64,000 nt of DNA from Larkinella knui (GCF_003858645.1 NZ_RQJP01000004.1:744001-808000); one strand, 5' to 3'; shown: positions 1-9,682, counted from the stretch's first letter. The notes: generated by a model from the sequence alone, not told the origin. Translations and numbers: made by a program.

Positions 1-1
1 A

Positions 2-121
2 TACGTCGGCTACGATCCGGAAGTCAGTTCCGACGGAAACAGCAATACCCTCTACGGTTTCGACCGCTTTGCCTACCCGGCTTCCCGCACCATTACGGTG
101 GGGGCCAATCTCACTTTCTGA
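2..121 (+). CDS. SusC-family TonB-dependent receptor, C-terminal end only
   Basis: The window opens inside this gene; codons run from base 2 to the TGA at 119-121. The 39 visible residues end in ITVGANLTF, the alternating, Phe-terminated last beta strand typical of outer-membrane SusC/RagA barrels, and include the YDPEVSSDGN-type loop common just before that strand. A SusD gene starts 24 bases downstream, which is the usual SusC-SusD order and supports the call. Nothing can be said about the receptor's N-terminal domains, plug or substrate because they lie outside the window. Confidence 0.85.
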   Translation, partial: YVGYDPEVSSDGNSNTLYGFDRFAYPASRTITVGANLTF

Positions 122-145
122 ACCGTTTAATCTGTTCGTAAAAAC

Positions 146-1585
146 ATGAAAATAAGACTCGTATCGCTTCTTTTTAGTTGGCTGCTGCTGGTCGGCTGCG
201 AGAATAATCTGGAAGAAAAACCGCTGGATTTTTTTGAAGAATCCAACTCCTTCAATACCGACAAAGACGCCACCTCGGCCATCAACGGCGTCTACAACGC
301 CCTGCGGACCAACAGCTATTACGGCCTGGGAATCACCACCCTGTCGGATGCCAGTGGCGAAGAATGCTTCATTCGGGCCGACGGCGGCAGCGCCGAAAAC
401 ATCGAGATTGACAAGTGCCGGTATACGTCCGCCAACTCGAACTTCGACAATTTTTACACGGCGGTTTACCAGCTGATCAACCGGGCCAACCGCGTGATCG
501 ACAAGGTTCCCGGCATTGCGATGGACGCCAAATTGCGCGATCAGATTGTGGGCGAAGCCAAATTTCTGCGGGCGCTGGCGTATTTCGATCTGGTGCGGGC
601 TTTTGGCGATGTGCCGCTGATTACGACGGTTTCCAACGATGTGGTCAATGTGAAAGTCCCGCGCGATCCGGTCGATAAAATCTACCAGCAGATTACGCAG
701 GATTTGCTGGATGCGGAAAAGGTTGTTCCGGTTAAATATACCGCTGCGAGCGAAATTGGCCGGGCCACGTCGGGTGCCGTGAAGTCGATTCTGGCGAAGG
801 TTTACCTGACCCGGAAAGACTGGACGAATGCGGCTGCCAAAGCCAAAGAAGTCATTGATTCCAGGGCGTATGCGTTGTTTCCGGATTATAAATCCGTATT
901 TCTTCCCGAGAACAAAAACGGCATCGAGCATATTTTTTCGGTTCAGTACAGTTGTGTTCAACAGACCTACGGCAGCGCGTTTGCCAAAATCTTTGCCATC
1001 TATTTTACGTATCCCATCGACCTGGAAGGGGGCGCGTACCAGGCGACCGACGCGCACGAAGCTTCGTATTTGCCGGGTGATTACCGCAAACAGGTAACCA
1101 TTATCCGGGAAAAGAAACTGGCCAACGGAACCGTCGTCCAATCCCGGACGGGCGCTTTCAACGATAAATACTGGGACCCGACGCCCTGCGGCCCCAACCA
1201 GGCCCGCAACAACTTCATGGTGATTCGGTACGCCGATGTGCTGCTGATGTATGCCGAGGCCCTGAACGAGCTCAACGGCCCAACCGCCGACGCGTTTGCC
1301 GCCATCAATCAGGTTCGGGCCCGGGCCCGGAACGGCGTGGCTACGGCGGCCCCGCAGGATTTGACCGGACTGACAAAAGAGCAGTTTCGGGATGCGGTTT
1401 TGCAGGAACGGAGCTGGGAACTTTGCTTCGAAGGCCACCGGCGCTGGGATTTACTCCGGACCGGGAAGTACCTGGATGTGATCCGGAAATCGGGCATTCC
1501 GGCGGAAGACAAGCACTTGCTGTATCCCATTCCGCAAAACGAAATCGATGTCAATCCGGCACTCGTCCAAAATCCGGGGTATTGA
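146..1585 (+). CDS. SusD/RagB-family outer-membrane nutrient-binding lipoprotein
   Basis: The 479-residue product has a lipoprotein signal with the lipobox LLVGC (Cys18), so it is predicted to be lipid-anchored and, with its SusC partner just upstream, to act as the lid of an outer-membrane TonB-dependent glycan importer. Family marks are the N-terminal FNTDKDATSAINGVYNAL helix, the RALAYFDLVRAFGDVPL stretch near residues 145-160, the RYADVLLMYAEALNEL segment near 360, and the C-terminal ending of type IPQNEIDVNPALVQNPGY. Length is normal for SusD. It is followed after 37 bases by the FAD oxidoreductase on the same strand, so the locus is probably one transcript. The substrate cannot be read from the sequence. 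Confidence 0.93.
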   Translation: MKIRLVSLLFSWLLLVGCENNLEEKPLDFFEESNSFNTDKDATSAINGVYNALRTNSYYGLGITTLSDASGEECFIRADGGSAENIEIDKCRYTSANSNFDNFYTAVYQLINRANRVIDKVPGIAMDAKLRDQIVGEAKFLRALAYFDLVRAFGDVPLITTVSNDVVNVKVPRDPVDKIYQQITQDLLDAEKVVPVKYTAASEIGRATSGAVKSILAKVYLTRKDWTNAAAKAKEVIDSRAYALFPDYKSVFLPENKNGIEHIFSVQYSCVQQTYGSAFAKIFAIYFTYPIDLEGGAYQATDAHEASYLPGDYRKQVTIIREKKLANGTVVQSRTGAFNDKYWDPTPCGPNQARNNFMVIRYADVLLMYAEALNELNGPTADAFAAINQVRARARNGVATAAPQDLTGLTKEQFRDAVLQERSWELCFEGHRRWDLLRTGKYLDVIRKSGIPAEDKHLLYPIPQNEIDVNPALVQNPGY

Positions 1586-1622
1586 ATTCCAACTAACCTG
1601 TCAACTTAACATTCGGTGACTG

Positions 1623-3305
1623 ATGAAAAACCAACTGATCTTTAAGGCTTTATACTTTTTTTGTCTGGTAAGTGCACCTTTCTTGAGCCCATGCCAAACC
1701 ACGGCGCCGTATGACGTGGTGGTGTACGGCGGTACACCCAGTGGCGTGATTGCCGCTGTGGCAGCAGCCCGGGAAGGCGCGAAGGTGCTGCTGATCGAAC
1801 AGACCAAACACGTCGGTGGGTTGAGTACGAGCGGTATTGGTACTGCTGAAACCGAACACATGATCGAGGAAACGTTTTCGGGGCTGGCACTGGAATTTTA
1901 CCAGCGGCTGGGGCGGTATTACCTGAAAACCCTGCCGAATCCGGAGAAATATCCATCCCCGTTCCGGCCAACGAGCAAAGTGTACGGCGAAAACCGCCCG
2001 GTGGCATTTTTTGAATCGAAACAGGCCGAAAAAACGTACCTGGACATGCTGAAGGAAGCAAAGGTAGAGGTCTGGTATGAGCGGTTTGTGACGGACGTGA
2101 CCAAAAAAGGCCCGGCGATTCAGTCGATCAAGCTGGACGATGGCCGCACCGTGGCCGGGAAAGCGTTTATCGATGCGTCGTATGAAGGCGATCTGATGGC
2201 GCGCTCGGGCGTTTCGTATACGTATGGGCGGGAGAGCAAAGACCAGTACGGCGAGTCGCTGGCCGGGGTGCGGTTTATCGACGAACCGATCGACGCATCG
2301 CCGTATGACGACAACGGCACATTGCTCCCCGGTTTTGTCGAACGCAGCACGCTGACGGAGGGCCAGGCCGACAAACGGGTGATCAACTACAATTTTCGGC
2401 TAAATTTCACCAAAAAACCGGATCGGACGCCGTTTACCAAACCTGCCAATTACCGGCCCGAACGCTATATTCTGCTGACCCGGCTGCTTAAAAACAAGCC
2501 CGATACCAAACTGGAAGACATTATCGATCTCTACAAATGGCGCAGCTGGAACGGGACGTTTGAAACCAACAACAAACAGAAATCGGTCATTTCACTGGGC
2601 CATTTTGGCGGGAACGTCGACTATCCGGATGGCGACTACAGCAAACGGAAGGCAATTTACCAGGATCATAAAGACTGGACGATGGGCCTGATGTATTACC
2701 TGGCCAACGATCCGACGGTTCCTGAAAAGCTCCGCGCCGAGACGAATGAATACGGTCTGGCGGCTGACGAATTTACCGACAACGGCAATTTTCCGTATTA
2801 CCTCTATGTGCGGGAAGCCCGGCGGATGGTGGGCGCTTTCGTGCATACCCAGAAGGATATTCTGGTGGATCGTACGAAACCGGATGTGATCTGCCTGGGT
2901 TCGCATTGGATTGATAGTCACCATGTTCAGCGGGTTGCCATATCGAAAACGCAGTTTGTCAACGAAGGCCGGATTTGGGAGCCGATTGCCAAACCGTACC
3001 AGATTTCATACCGGATTATGACGCCCAAAGAGGAGCAGTGCACGAATTTGCTGGTGCCGGTTTGTGCGTCGGCTTCGCACGTCGGTTTTTGCTCCATTCG
3101 GCTGGAATGCACCTGGATGCAACTCGGCGAAAGCGCGGGCGTGGCTGCCGTCATGGCGGGAAAACAGCAGATACCGGTTCAGAAAATCAATGTCAAGGCA
3201 TTGCAGGATGCACTGGTCAAAAAAGGGATGATTATCGATCTGAATCATCAGGTTTGGGACGGCATGCGGGATATTCCAAAATCTACCCAATTGTTGAGTA
3301 AATAG
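1623..3305 (+). CDS. Secreted FAD-dependent oxidoreductase (FAD_oxidored family)
   Basis: The 560-residue protein begins with a hydrophobic signal peptide (about residues 1-25) and then a Rossmann dinucleotide fold at about 30-60: YDVVVYGGTPSG followed by an acidic residue (Glu59) that would bind the FAD ribose. A second FAD-contacting stretch, GESAGVAAVMAG, lies near the C-terminus. This matches the exported FAD-dependent oxidoreductases (PF12831-like) frequent in Bacteroidota and Planctomycetota, whose substrates are mostly unknown. The Cys before the mature protein (LSPC) is a poor lipobox because of the Pro, so a soluble periplasmic form is more likely. It sits between SusD and an Asp-box protein, suggesting oxidation of a sugar or sugar acid released from the imported glycan; that role is inference. 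Confidence 0.8.
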   Translation: MKNQLIFKALYFFCLVSAPFLSPCQTTAPYDVVVYGGTPSGVIAAVAAAREGAKVLLIEQTKHVGGLSTSGIGTAETEHMIEETFSGLALEFYQRLGRYYLKTLPNPEKYPSPFRPTSKVYGENRPVAFFESKQAEKTYLDMLKEAKVEVWYERFVTDVTKKGPAIQSIKLDDGRTVAGKAFIDASYEGDLMARSGVSYTYGRESKDQYGESLAGVRFIDEPIDASPYDDNGTLLPGFVERSTLTEGQADKRVINYNFRLNFTKKPDRTPFTKPANYRPERYILLTRLLKNKPDTKLEDIIDLYKWRSWNGTFETNNKQKSVISLGHFGGNVDYPDGDYSKRKAIYQDHKDWTMGLMYYLANDPTVPEKLRAETNEYGLAADEFTDNGNFPYYLYVREARRMVGAFVHTQKDILVDRTKPDVICLGSHWIDSHHVQRVAISKTQFVNEGRIWEPIAKPYQISYRIMTPKEEQCTNLLVPVCASASHVGFCSIRLECTWMQLGESAGVAAVMAGKQQIPVQKINVKALQDALVKKGMIIDLNHQVWDGMRDIPKSTQLLSK

Positions 3306-3329
3306 CCGCTGACTTTTGCTTCCTGTCCT

Positions 3330-4537
3330 ATGACTGCTGGCAAAATTAAACCCCTTCTTTTATACGGTATTCTTTTCCTTTCGACGCTTGGGATTGGAGT
3401 CGGGCAGACGCCCGACTTCTCCCGGGTGCCGGGAGTAATTGTGGCCCACAGCCCGGCTTCGTCGGGTTTGTACATCGGTTCGCCCAGCCTTTGCATGTTG
3501 CCCAACGGCGATTATCTGGCGTCCCATGACTTGTTTGGCCCCAATCCAACGAGTTTGTGAAGCCTAATTCGCGGATTTACCGCTCGACGGACAAGGGCAA
3601 AACCTGGACGCAGATCGCGGAAATCAACGGGCAATTCTGGTCGAAACTGTATGTCCACCGCAACGGCCTGTATTTCTTCGGGACCGACAAACACCATGGC
3701 AACACCATCATCCGGCAATCGACCGACAACGGCGTCACCTGGACCAACCCAACCGACGACGAAACCGGTTTGCTGCTGGCGGGCGAATACCACTGCGCCC
3801 CGGTGCCGTTCATTGAACACAACGGGCGACTCTGGCGGGCGATGGAAGACGCGATGGGACCGATCAAAAAGTGGGGCAAACGCTACGGCGCTTTTATGCT
3901 GTCGATGCCGCTGGAGGCCGACCCGATGAAAGCCGCCAGCTGGACCAGCAGCAACGTGCTGCGGTATGATTCGACGTATCTTGACAACGGGTTTGGCGGC
4001 TGGATTGAAGGGAATGCGGTTTTGAGTCCAAAGGGCGAAATGCTGGACATTCTGCGGGTCGATCACAAGGCCTCGCTGGACGAAAAAGCCGCCTTTGTAA
4101 AAATCAGTCCGGATGGCAAAACCGCCACGTTCGATGTCACGACCGGTTTTGTGCCATTTCCGGGTGGCAGCAAGAAATTTACGATTCGCTACGATCCCAA
4201 ATCAGAATTATACTGGACACTAACGAACTACATTCCGCAGGAATTCAAGCAGGCGAATGCCGGAAAAAATCCGGCCAGTCTCCGAAATACGCAGGCGTTG
4301 TGCAGTTCCAAAGATTTGATAACGTGGAATTTGCGCCAGATTGTGTTGCAACATCCTGACGTGGCCAAACACGGCTTTCAGTACGTCGACTGGCTGTTTG
4401 AAGGCAAGAATATCATTTTGCTGTCCCGCACGGCCTACGACGATGGTCTGGGCGGAGCGCACAACAACCACGACGCTAATTTCCTGACGTTTCACCGCAT
4501 CAAAAACTTCCGGAAAAAACCGGTTGCGGGTTTATAA
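3330..4537 (+). pseudogene. Asp-box (BNR/sialidase-like) secreted protein interrupted by a one-base frameshift
   Basis: Two reading frames together make one protein of about 400 residues. The first (3330-3560) carries a signal peptide ([14 protein letters not shown]) and ends at TGA 3558-3560; the second is open from before 3545 to 4537 and overlaps it. Joining them with one base added near 3543-3545 gives the continuous reading [20 protein letters not shown]. The second frame contains two Asp boxes, STDKGKTW and STDNGVTW, of beta-propeller sialidase-like proteins. Catalytic sialidase residues cannot be assigned by eye, so a sialidase activity is not claimed. A GTG at 3557 could in principle start the second part, but it would lack a signal peptide and the first blade. 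It ends the SusCD-oxidoreductase locus. Either a true mutation or a sequencing error would explain it. Confidence 0.75.
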
Positions 4538-4993
4538 ACCGGCCAGATCCTGTAGGGCTTTTTTGCGACTGCTGAAGATTTTACTGTCGAGGGTTTTGCT
4601 GTAAAACGTTTCGATAACGTTTGTAACCGTTGTCTGGCTGCCCACCAATGTATTTTGTGTCGATTGCTGTTCATACGTAATGACATCGCCCACGTTGACT
4701 ACCTCATACTGAGCTCGTTTGTACAGCCGGTAAATCCTCCCTTTTTTATCACTATACCCCCATACCTCGTTTCGGGGCACAATTTCTGACTGTCCGTCGA
4801 GGTAGTGAACGTTCAGGTTTTTGGCATTCAAAAAAATGCTTCTAACGGCTTTGATCGGTCGGCCGGGTTCCGTTCGGAACACGTCACTGCTCCGACTCAA
4901 AAGCTGGCTGGGGGCCATTCGCATCTGTTCCTGCCGAATCCGGGGCGAACAGGAAGCCACCAAAAGTGCGAAAATAAAGACGGTTCGGCGCAT
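4532..4993 (-). CDS. Small hypothetical lipoprotein
   Basis: The 153-residue product starts with a short signal and the lipobox LLVASC (Cys15), so it is predicted to be a membrane-anchored lipoprotein. The rest is basic and beta-rich, with KAVRSIFLNAKNLNVHYLDG and a GYSDKKGRIYRLYKRAQYEV segment, and no recognised domain. It reads opposite to the Asp-box gene and their 3' ends overlap by six bases, so the two transcripts are convergent with no separate terminator. Function unknown. Confidence 0.7.
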   Translation of the reverse strand: MRRTVFIFALLVASCSPRIRQEQMRMAPSQLLSRSSDVFRTEPGRPIKAVRSIFLNAKNLNVHYLDGQSEIVPRNEVWGYSDKKGRIYRLYKRAQYEVVNVGDVITYEQQSTQNTLVGSQTTVTNVIETFYSKTLDSKIFSSRKKALQDLAGL

Positions 4994-5143
4994 GTGACAA
5001 TCGGTTTTAGGGTGCGATCGATTTCCGGAAAGGAAAATACAAAAAGAAAGGATGAATGGAAAAGGAGGATGGGACCGCCTTTCAGGAATTCGGCCTAAAA
5101 CGTTATATTTCGCCCATCCGAACCCCCGTAACCGTAAACCATC

Positions 5144-6220
5144 ATGCTTGCCTACCTGTTCGCGGTCATCACGACCGTATTTCTCATCGGATTGACCCTG
5201 TTCACGACATCCAAACCCTCGCTGGTTGGCGAGAATGCCATGGGCTACGGGCTGGGCCTGTTCTTTCTGGCGGCTGGTTTTGCCCTCGCCAGTTTAATTT
5301 TTACGATTGCGCTCAACGTCCGGGGCGGGTTCGACTGGGTCGCCCAGGGAAGCACACGGACGCTGCTGGTGCTTGTCGCCTGGTTGCTGGTGGCACTAAC
5401 GACGTTTTTTTCGGCGGTATTCAAATGGGAGTGGCACAGCGATACGCTCTATCCGGCCTTTTTGTACGAAGTAGCCACTCGCCAGGGGCACTTCTGGATA
5501 CCACTACTCTGGCTGATCCCGTGTTTTCTTTCGCTTCATTCTGCTGGCCTGTCCCTGGTTCCGCTTCCGGTGCTGAAGGGGTCCTTTTGGGTAGCCACGG
5601 GCCTCAGTGCCATATTTTCCGCCGGTTTGCTGGTGGGGTACGTTCGGGAGTCCGCCCGGTCTGCGGAAGCAGAAATGGCCCAGCGAGCTGAGCAGGAAGA
5701 CCGCCTGCACCGGGAGAATCTGGAGACGATTGCGGCCCAAAAAGTCGACGATCCGATTGTCACCCTGCTGGGGTATTCCGGCCGGTATCAGCCCGACGAC
5801 GTCCGGCAGGCGGCCCTGGCCAAGATCAAAGCGCATCCGAACTGGGAAGCCGAACTGATTGCGTTGCTGCAAAGCGAGTGGCGGTATAAGGAAGTCTATT
5901 ATTTCCTGGATGGCAACGCGGTGGAGCATCCCGAGCAGTTTGTCACCCCCCTGAACCAGAGCATCGGCCAGCTATCGGCCCGCATTCGGGCGGATATTCA
6001 GGACAGCAACAACCTGCAACACTGGAGCTTCGATATGTACGGCATCGACCAGCTGCTTCGCGCCCTCGATCAGCAATTTCTGAACCAGGGCGTTGATTTT
6101 TACCCCAGCATCGTCAAGCTTCAGCAAGCCCTGAACACGCCAAAGCCCGAGCGGTTTAAAGACGTCCGGTTTTCGATCACCGCCACCGTGGACCAGTGGC
6201 TGGTTAGGCATAAGAAATAA
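5144..6220 (+). CDS. Hypothetical multi-pass membrane protein with cytosolic C-terminal half
   Basis: The 358-residue protein has about five hydrophobic segments in its first half (roughly residues 3-22, 34-58, 74-98, 118-138 and 148-170), then a charged, Glu/Gln/Arg-rich helix (about 170-200) and a soluble C-terminal domain of about 150 residues with several amphipathic helices. No known family was recognised. It stands alone, divergent from the lipoprotein at 4532-4993, and is followed by a palindromic repeat at 6286-6437. No function is proposed. Confidence 0.75.
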   Translation: MLAYLFAVITTVFLIGLTLFTTSKPSLVGENAMGYGLGLFFLAAGFALASLIFTIALNVRGGFDWVAQGSTRTLLVLVAWLLVALTTFFSAVFKWEWHSDTLYPAFLYEVATRQGHFWIPLLWLIPCFLSLHSAGLSLVPLPVLKGSFWVATGLSAIFSAGLLVGYVRESARSAEAEMAQRAEQEDRLHRENLETIAAQKVDDPIVTLLGYSGRYQPDDVRQAALAKIKAHPNWEAELIALLQSEWRYKEVYYFLDGNAVEHPEQFVTPLNQSIGQLSARIRADIQDSNNLQHWSFDMYGIDQLLRALDQQFLNQGVDFYPSIVKLQQALNTPKPERFKDVRFSITATVDQWLVRHKK

Positions 6221-6285
6221 GGGGGGCGCGGGTTGGTTTATTACAAACCGTTTTATCGCGTATGCAAATGGATTCACACAGTCAG

Positions 6286-6437
6286 TTATCAGCCCACGAT
6301 TTTAACCGTGGGTTCGAGAGTGGATCTCAAAAAATAGAAACCGTTTCAACGGTTTGGCCTCCCAAAACCGTTGAAACGGTTTCAAATAGGCGGGTTCGAT
6401 TTTTGCAACCCACGGTTAAAACCGTGGGCTAATAACC
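6286..6437. repeat. Nested inverted repeat, CCACGGTT family
   Basis: The outer arms, 6286-6315 and 6408-6437, are each 30 bases and pair with two mismatches. Each arm is itself palindromic around CCGTGG/CCACGG. Between them lies a second pair of arms, GAAACCGTTTCAACGGTTT near 6338 and its near-exact reverse complement near 6363-6384. The motif CCACGGTTnnAACCGTGG recurs as a single copy at 24490-24507, so this is a dispersed family rather than a lone hairpin. It lies 65 bases after the stop of the membrane-protein gene. Confidence 0.85.
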
Positions 6438-6685
6438 GTTATTTTTAAATTTTTATGGAAGAGTTACGCTTACATGATAGATCTGGGGTAGAATCTGGCA
6501 GCAAAACCGGTGTTGCTTATGCTATGCCAACTATTCATGTGGATGGGCTGACAAAAATTTATTAGTAAGCGGATTTGACGACTTAGATTATGCTGTTAAT
6601 CACTACTCATTTCGTTCGCTCTGTCCAGGGTTTGAAATAGTAACTTTTCGGCCTCTTTATTCCTGTCGAAAACGAACTTATTTTT
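6438..6685. other. Intergenic stretch without a supported gene
   Basis: Between the palindromic repeat and the nrdA terminator there is only a 36-codon frame (ATG at 6455, stop at 6563) with no ribosome-binding site of note and no recognisable product. No promoter match to TAnnTTTG was found here on the plus strand. I see nothing functional in it. Confidence 0.4.
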
Positions 6686-6720
6686 CACACAAAAAGCCCC
6701 GTAGAGAGGCTTTTTGTGTG
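6686..6720 (-). terminator. Intrinsic terminator of nrdA
   Basis: Perfect 13-base arms CACACAAAAAGCC (6686-6698) and GGCTTTTTGTGTG (6708-6720) with a 9-base loop, 17 bases past the nrdA stop codon. Both strands give a T-rich descending arm, so it may work in both directions. Confidence 0.85.
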
Positions 6721-6737
6721 ATGCATTATCCAACTCC

Positions 6738-9197
6738 TCAACTCCCGCAAGCCTCACAATCATCCTTGTTGTCAATCGAGCACACCATCGCGGCATAGGC
6801 GGTTTCGGCGTCGCTGACCAACTGCGGATGAGCGGCTGCTCCTTCCTGGGCGTATTTTTCGTAGTTCAACGGTTTTTCCATCGTTTCGGCCAAAACCGGA
6901 GCCAGTTGCGCTTCGGCCTGCTTTTCCACCGTAAACTGGATGGCGTCGGCAGCGGCTTTCGTGCGGAGGTAATACATACCGGTTTTCAGTCCGCGCTTCC
7001 AGGCGTGGAAGTGCATCGACGTCAGCTTGCCGAAGTTGGCATCCACCATGTGAATGTTCAGCGACTGCGACTGGCAGATGAACGCACCGCGGTCGGCGGC
7101 CATGTCGATGATGGTTTTCTGCTTGATCTCCCAAACGGTTTTGTACAGATCCTTGATGTTTTGCGGGATACCCGGAATCTGCTGCACCGAACCATTGGCG
7201 GCAATCAGCATATTCTTCATCCGGTCGTTCCACATGTTCAGTTTCACGAGGTCACGCAGCAAATACTTGTTCACCACCACGAACTCGCCCGACAACACGC
7301 GACGGACGTAAATATTCGACGTAAACGGTTCGAAACACTCGTTGTTGCCCAGAATCTGGCTGGTCGAAGCCGTTGGCATCGGCGCCAGCAGCAGCGAATT
7401 CCGAACCCCGTGCTGAACCACTTCTTTCCGCAGCGATTCCCAGTCCCAGCGCCCCGAATCCGGCGTGACGCCCCACATATCGAACTGGAAAATACCCTGC
7501 GAGATTGGTGAGCCTTTCCAGGTTTCGTACGGGCCGTTCACTTTCGCCAGCTCCATCGACGCGGTCATGGCGGCAAAATAGATCGTCTCGAAAATATCCT
7601 TGTTCAACTGTTTCGCTTCCTCCGATTCGAACGGCATCCGCAGCATGATGAACGCATCGGCCAGCCCCTGAACACCGAGGCCGATAGGGCGGTGGCGCAT
7701 GTTCGACCGACGGGCTTCCTCAACCGGATAATAGTTGATGTCGATAATCTTGTTGAGGTTCTTGGTGGCAACGCGCGTGATGTCGTACAGTTTCTGGTGA
7801 TCGAACCGCGAAATACCGTCCGGACCTTTTACGATGTACTTCGGCAACGCAATCGACGCCAGGTTACAAACCGCTACTTCATCGGGCGATGTATACTCGA
7901 TAATTTCAGTACAGAGGTTCGACGACTTGATCGTACCCAGGTTTTTCTGGTTCGATTTGGAGTTGGCGGCATCCTTGAAAAGCATGTACGGCGTTCCGGT
8001 TTCAGTTTGCGATTCCAGGATTTCGTACCACAGATCCTGCGCCTTCACCTGCCTGCGATACCGGCCTTCCCGTTCGTATTGCTCATAAAGCTCCACAAAA
8101 GCATCACCATACGTATCGGCCAGACCGGGGCATTCGTGCGGACACATCAACGACCAGACGTCGTTGTCTTCCACCCGTTTCATGAACAAATCCGGCACCC
8201 AAAGGGCGTAGAACAGGTCCCGGGCGCGGTTTTCTTCCTTGCCGTGGTTTTTCTTCAGTTGCAGAAAATCGAACACATCAGCGTGCCAGGGTTCCAGATA
8301 AACCGCAAAGGAGCCTTTGCGTTTTCCACCGCCCTGATCCACATACCGCGCGGTGTCGTTGAAAACCCGCAGCATCGGAATGATCCCGTTCGAAGTTCCG
8401 TTCGTTCCTTTAATATACGTCCCCGTTGCGCGGATGTTGTGAATGCTCAGACCGATACCGCCCGCCGATTGCGAAATCTTGGCGGTTTGTTTCAGCGTGT
8501 CGTAAATGCCTTCGATGCTGTCGTCCTGCATCGTCAGCAGGAAGCAGCTCGACATCTGCGGTTTCGGCGTTCCGGCGTTGAACAGCGTCGGAGTTGCGTG
8601 CGTAAACCACTTTTCCGACAGCAGGTTGTAGGTTTCAACGGCCGCTTCGACGTCGTTCATGTGAATCCCGACGGCCACGCGCATCAGCATGTGTTGCGGA
8701 CGTTCGGCAATTTTGCCTTCCATTTTCAGCAGATACGATTTTTCCAGCGTTTTGTAGCCGAAATAATCGTAGCCGTAATCCCGGTCATAAATAATCGTTG
8801 AGTCAAGCAGTGCGGCATTTTTCCGAACCACGTCATACACTTCCTTCGAAATCAGCGCAGCATTTTCGCCCGTTTTGGGGTCGACGTAATTATACAGCCG
8901 TTTGATGGTTCCCGAAAAGGATTTGTTGGTTTCTTTATGCAGGTTGGAGATGGCCATTCGGGCGGCCAGAATCGCATAATCCGGGTGGCGGGTGGTCATC
9001 GAAGCCGCGGTTTCAGCCGCCAGATTGTCCAGTTCAGTCGTTTTAACACCGTCGTAGATTCCGTTGACCACTTTCATCGACACTTCGATGGGTTGAACGT
9101 AGGCGGGGTCTAGGCCGTAGCACAGTTTTTCGATCCGGGCGGTAATTTTGTCGAGTTTGACCGATTCCCTGCGGCCGTCACGCTTGAGTACGTACAT
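6738..9197 (-). CDS. nrdA: Ribonucleoside-diphosphate reductase, alpha (catalytic) subunit, class I
   Basis: The 819-residue protein reduces ribonucleotides to deoxyribonucleotides using a radical supplied by the beta subunit. It starts with an ATP-cone ([18 protein letters not shown] and on to about residue 90), which binds ATP/dATP and sets overall activity. The active-site signature is complete: MSSCFLL (first redox Cys), NLCTEI (the Asn-Cys-Glu radical centre) and AVCNLASI (second redox Cys). The C-terminus DDCEACGS carries the swinging CxxC pair that passes electrons from thioredoxin or glutaredoxin. It is somewhat longer than E. coli NrdA (761). No nrdB lies beside it here; the beta chain must be elsewhere. 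A promoter-like sequence lies at 9262-9294. Confidence 0.97.
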   Translation of the reverse strand: MYVLKRDGRRESVKLDKITARIEKLCYGLDPAYVQPIEVSMKVVNGIYDGVKTTELDNLAAETAASMTTRHPDYAILAARMAISNLHKETNKSFSGTIKRLYNYVDPKTGENAALISKEVYDVVRKNAALLDSTIIYDRDYGYDYFGYKTLEKSYLLKMEGKIAERPQHMLMRVAVGIHMNDVEAAVETYNLLSEKWFTHATPTLFNAGTPKPQMSSCFLLTMQDDSIEGIYDTLKQTAKISQSAGGIGLSIHNIRATGTYIKGTNGTSNGIIPMLRVFNDTARYVDQGGGKRKGSFAVYLEPWHADVFDFLQLKKNHGKEENRARDLFYALWVPDLFMKRVEDNDVWSLMCPHECPGLADTYGDAFVELYEQYEREGRYRRQVKAQDLWYEILESQTETGTPYMLFKDAANSKSNQKNLGTIKSSNLCTEIIEYTSPDEVAVCNLASIALPKYIVKGPDGISRFDHQKLYDITRVATKNLNKIIDINYYPVEEARRSNMRHRPIGLGVQGLADAFIMLRMPFESEEAKQLNKDIFETIYFAAMTASMELAKVNGPYETWKGSPISQGIFQFDMWGVTPDSGRWDWESLRKEVVQHGVRNSLLLAPMPTASTSQILGNNECFEPFTSNIYVRRVLSGEFVVVNKYLLRDLVKLNMWNDRMKNMLIAANGSVQQIPGIPQNIKDLYKTVWEIKQKTIIDMAADRGAFICQSQSLNIHMVDANFGKLTSMHFHAWKRGLKTGMYYLRTKAAADAIQFTVEKQAEAQLAPVLAETMEKPLNYEKYAQEGAAAHPQLVSDAETAYAAMVCSIDNKDDCEACGS

Positions 9198-9261
9198 AGT
9201 ATGATTATGGGATGTTGTAGTAGATATATATTGAATAAGCGGATGCTTTCTATTAATTCCT

Positions 9262-9294
9262 TAAAGGTACTAAGCAGTACTACAACAAAGCAAA
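9262..9294 (-). promoter_or_regulatory. Predicted promoter of nrdA
   Basis: On the minus strand, TTTG at 9294-9291 and TACCTTTA at 9269-9262 are separated by 21 bases, close to the Bacteroidota -33/-7 arrangement (final base of -7 is A, not G). The resulting leader of about 60 bases contains GTTGTAGTA (9214-9222), whose exact reverse complement lies at 9278-9286, just upstream of the -7 box. Confidence 0.5.
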
Positions 9295-9295
9295 G

Positions 9296-9564
9296 CGGAA
9301 TGTTCACGCTCGCTGTGCGAACTTGGAATTATTAAAACGTGCGGCAGTGTTACGTAACTGTTAAGACCTTACCCAGAATTACTTATCGAAACCCTACCGA
9401 TAAAGCGGTCTAAAAAAGTTGATAGGCTAAATTTAGCGAACGGTATAACCTTATTGCTAAAACTCTGACTGTTACCGAATTGTTACCCAATTACCGAAAA
9501 AACAACAAAATTTCAACCAGAAATAACATACTTTTTTTGATTCAAACAAAAGCTAGTGAAGGGG
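9296..9564. other. AT-rich divergent intergenic region between nrdA and rpmE2
   Basis: About 270 bases with no gene. It holds scattered TTACCGA/GTTACC words (TGTTACGTAACTG is a palindromic core near 9350) but no clear operator pair. It separates the two divergent promoters at 9262-9294 and 9565-9595. Confidence 0.4.
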
Positions 9565-9595
9565 TTGGAAACCAGTTGGAAAGTCTTTACCTTTG
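9565..9595 (+). promoter_or_regulatory. Predicted promoter of rpmE2
   Basis: TTG at 9565-9567 and TACCTTTG at 9588-9595, an exact TAnnTTTG match, 20 bases apart. Transcription would start near 9602, leaving a leader of about 80 bases before the L31 start codon. Confidence 0.65.
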
Positions 9596-9607
9596 CAGTC
9601 CCTAAAT

Positions 9608-9636
9608 CCACCGGCCTGCTTGAACCGGGCTGGTGG
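9608..9636 (+). promoter_or_regulatory. Hairpin in the leader of rpmE2
   Basis: CCACCGGCC (9608-9616) pairs with GGCTGGTGG (9628-9636) through one G-T wobble, with an 11-base loop. It would sit at the 5' end of the L31 mRNA. It is not followed by a T run, so it is not a terminator; an autoregulatory ribosomal-protein leader is possible but unproven. Confidence 0.45.
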
Positions 9637-9682
9637 TGAGACCGTTCCAGAACTGATTTATTTTATAATATTTACAATTGTC

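Noticed and set aside
3557-4537. Independent gene starting at the GTG at 3557
   Set aside because: The reading continues naturally from the upstream signal-peptide frame with one added base, and a stand-alone product would lack export signals and its first propeller blade.
6455-6565. 36-codon frame beginning MEELRLHD
   Set aside because: Too short, no recognisable similarity and no promoter; likely chance.
6596-6796. 66-codon minus-strand frame running through the nrdA terminator
   Set aside because: It overlaps the 3' end of nrdA and reads through the terminator hairpin; not a credible gene.
9214-9235. Possible NrdR box in the nrdA leader (AGATATATATTGA)
   Set aside because: Only the central AT part resembles the consensus; the flanking ACAC/GTGT and a second spaced box are missing.
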